Source: Dyadobacter sp. CECT 9275
GTDB taxonomy: Bacteria > Bacteroidota > Bacteroidia > Cytophagales > Spirosomataceae
Direction of reading: 5' to 3'
Assembly: GCF_907164905.1 (NCBI RefSeq)
Contig: NZ_CAJRAF010000004.1
Span: 558,001 to 622,000 of the forward strand
DNA: 64,000 nucleotides
Made by a program: the position numbers and the translations under genes. How positions within the stretch are numbered: position 1 is the stretch's first letter; each line of letters starts with the position of its first letter. Under the pieces are notes generated by a model that worked only from the letters and a program-made list of their open reading frames with translations, was not told the DNA's origin and did not search any database. Positions 62,688-64,000 of the stretch are shown here, piece by piece.

Positions 62688-63188
62688 TCTGATAAAATCT
62701 TTACACTTAAGTGATGCACTAACAATGCCGGTTCTATTGCGCTTGTCTGCCCAAACGACTTGTAAAGATAACCTTCCCCTACATTTACAGGTGATTTTTT
62801 TAGCATTTCCAACAACCCATTTATCTAACGGTACTTTGTGAACGATCAGGAGAGAACAAAAATTCTTTAATTCAGCAAAAATTGCCTTTTTCCAATACTA
62901 TATCCGTCCAGTTAATAGTACTCTATTGCACCGACTTGATCACCGTATAATACCTGGTTCCTACCGGTGAATAACAATAACGTTGTATTGTCATTAAATA
63001 ACGCAATATTTAGGGTGAACTTTGAACCGTTTTTCATAGTTCCCGTTGTTGAAAGCAACTACTCAGTTAAGGATGAATATATAATTATTTCAATATTTAA
63101 TTAAAACCACAACTACTGGTTTCTTTCATCGTAAATACCAGTTGCCAGGCATGTCACCAGATACCTTCTCAAACAGAACGATATTTTA
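62688..63188. other. Divergent intergenic region between GT39-like and GT2 genes
   Basis: This 501-bp AT-rich stretch should carry the promoters of both genes. I found no clear -7 TAnnTTTG box, RNA gene or repeat, and every frame is broken by stops. Confidence 0.4.
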
Positions 63189-63953
63189 ATGAATTTTGAT
63201 TTCCAAACTGGTGAACAAAACCCTACACCACCAGAACTAGCGGTGGTAATTCCGGTTTTCAATGAGCAGGATTCCATACAGAAAGTAATCGGGGAATGGA
63301 TCCCGGAGTTAGAAAAATGGTGCTCGAATTTTGTTGTACTGGCTATCGATGATGGCTCCCGTGATCATTCGCTGGCAATATTATATCAGTTGCAAGAGCA
63401 GTTTGGAAAGCGCCTGGTTATCATAACCCGTCCAAACCGGGGGCATGGGCAAACCTGCCTGGAAGGATATCACTACGCCGGTAAATTAGGCGCCCGCTTT
63501 GTTTTTCAGATTGACTCCGACTGGCAATGTGATCCTCGCTATTTTCCTGCTTTCTGGCAAATCCGTAACCGGGCGTTCGTAATTTCAGGAGTCAGGACGA
63601 GCCGCGACGATGGCTGGAAACGTATCATCGTTACAAAAACGCTGCGACTCATGTTACTGCTAGCATTCAGGGTGGATTGCCCGGATGCTAATGTTCCGTA
63701 CCGGCTGATGCAAACAGAAGCGATACAAAGTGCGATTCTTCGAATTCCTGAGGATTTTCATCTCGCCAATGTGGCACTCGCCGTTTTGCTTCGACGCGAC
63801 AAATCTGTTACACATTCCTATGTTCCGATCGGTTTTAGAGAGCGGTATGGCGGCGAGCCCAGCGTAAAACTGCCGCTTTTCGGAAGAAAGGCCATTGAAT
63901 TGTACCGCAATATCCAAACCATGCTGACTAACCAGGCTAAAAGCATCCAATGA
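63189..63953 (+). CDS. Family 2 glycosyltransferase
   Basis: The 254-aa protein has the GT2 GT-A fold: AVVIPVFNEQDSIQKVIGEW at 18-37, AIDDGSRDHS (53-62) and the DXD-like QIDSDWQCDP (98-107). No membrane helix follows, so it is a soluble or membrane-associated transferase acting in the cytoplasm. The next gene starts with ATGA overlap, and looks like UDP-galactopyranose mutase, so the product may be a galactofuranose-containing glycan (inference). Confidence 0.85.
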   Translation: MNFDFQTGEQNPTPPELAVVIPVFNEQDSIQKVIGEWIPELEKWCSNFVVLAIDDGSRDHSLAILYQLQEQFGKRLVIITRPNRGHGQTCLEGYHYAGKLGARFVFQIDSDWQCDPRYFPAFWQIRNRAFVISGVRTSRDDGWKRIIVTKTLRLMLLLAFRVDCPDANVPYRLMQTEAIQSAILRIPEDFHLANVALAVLLRRDKSVTHSYVPIGFRERYGGEPSVKLPLFGRKAIELYRNIQTMLTNQAKSIQ

Positions 63954-64000
63954 AAGTCGATTATCTGATCATTGGCTCAGGGCTGACGGGAGCCACCATT
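63950..64000 (+). CDS. glf: FAD-binding protein, probably UDP-galactopyranose mutase (partial, runs off window)
   Basis: Only 17 codons are present: MKVDYLIIGSGLTGATI. The dinucleotide-binding motif GxGxxG (GSGLTG) at residues 9-14 with preceding hydrophobic strand is typical of UDP-galactopyranose mutases (MKxDYLIVGSGLxGAT). Other FAD oxidoreductases share it, so the call is tentative. It overlaps the GT2 stop by 4 nt. Confidence 0.55.
   Translation, partial: MKVDYLIIGSGLTGATI

Noticed and set aside
1..64000. CRISPR arrays, tRNA, rRNA and riboswitches
   Set aside because: No regularly spaced repeat array apart from the IS21 end repeats, no cloverleaf or conserved rRNA segment, and no recognisable riboswitch core was seen by eye; a covariance-model search would be decisive.

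Overview
The window is chromosomal DNA of a Bacteroidota bacterium, most likely a Cytophagales member of the Dyadobacter/Spirosoma type (inference). The evidence is two SusC/SusD pairs, an ECF-sigma/FecR regulatory pair next to one of them, Bacteroidota promoter -7 boxes (TAnnTTTG) upstream of two genes, DUF5977/DUF6712-type phage proteins, and IS21 and IS1182 elements of the kind common in this phylum. No tRNA, rRNA or CRISPR array was seen.

Layout. (1) 1-4.76 kb: a Dam-like DNA methylase, then a secreted protein cut off by an IS21-family element (istA/istB). That element lies against a decapitated IS1182-family transposase. (2) 4.7-17.7 kb: a minus-strand phage-like operon. Read from 17.7 kb downward it holds a portal-like protein, a DUF6712 protein, a large secreted protein of unknown function, two overlapping membrane proteins that look like spanins, a holin, a DUF5675 protein, two unknown proteins, a DUF5977 structural protein and a last protein truncated by the IS1182 end. 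No terminase, capsid or integrase gene was recognised. A plus-strand, AT-rich two-gene cassette (AAA15-type ATPase plus RloB/TOPRIM-like protein) sits inside this operon at 7.85-10.09 kb and is the best candidate for an anti-phage system. (3) 17.8-21.7 kb: a graveyard of defence and arsenic genes: an HNH-like gene split by one in-frame stop, a NACHT ATPase lacking its P-loop, a degraded DUF6428-type arsenic gene and a degraded GNAT (ArsN-like) gene.

(4) 21.7-34 kb: a stress and energy cluster: Mg2+ P-type ATPase, DUF6544 protein, a split kinase/phosphotransferase pair, GH13 amylase, tandem universal stress protein, YtxH protein, Zn-alcohol dehydrogenase, DUF4136 lipoprotein, an orphan FixH-like domain and a DinB protein. 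Gene remnants (BON, HtrA, one unknown) lie between them, and two perfect TGAC-N4-GTCA palindromes suggest a shared Crp/Fnr-type regulator. (5) 34.4-44.2 kb: a sialic-acid utilisation locus: FadR-type GntR regulator, N-acetylneuraminate lyase, a periplasmic protein of unknown function, a sialidase-like BNR protein, SusC, SusD and an MFS transporter, with a terminator inside the cluster. A GH32-like secreted hydrolase follows in the opposite direction.

(6) 46-52 kb: housekeeping and accessory genes: VOC protein, YjdM/PhnA zinc-ribbon protein, NAD-dependent epimerase, AraC regulator and a phospholipase D-like protein. (7) 52-59.3 kb: an ECF sigma factor, FecR anti-sigma factor, a SusC with STN domain and a SusD form a cell-surface-signalling uptake system closed by a strong terminator. 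(8) 59.3-64 kb: a GNAT-nitrilase fusion, a GT39-like membrane glycosyltransferase, a GT2 glycosyltransferase, and the start of a flavoprotein, probably UDP-galactopyranose mutase, which suggests a surface-polysaccharide locus continuing beyond the window.
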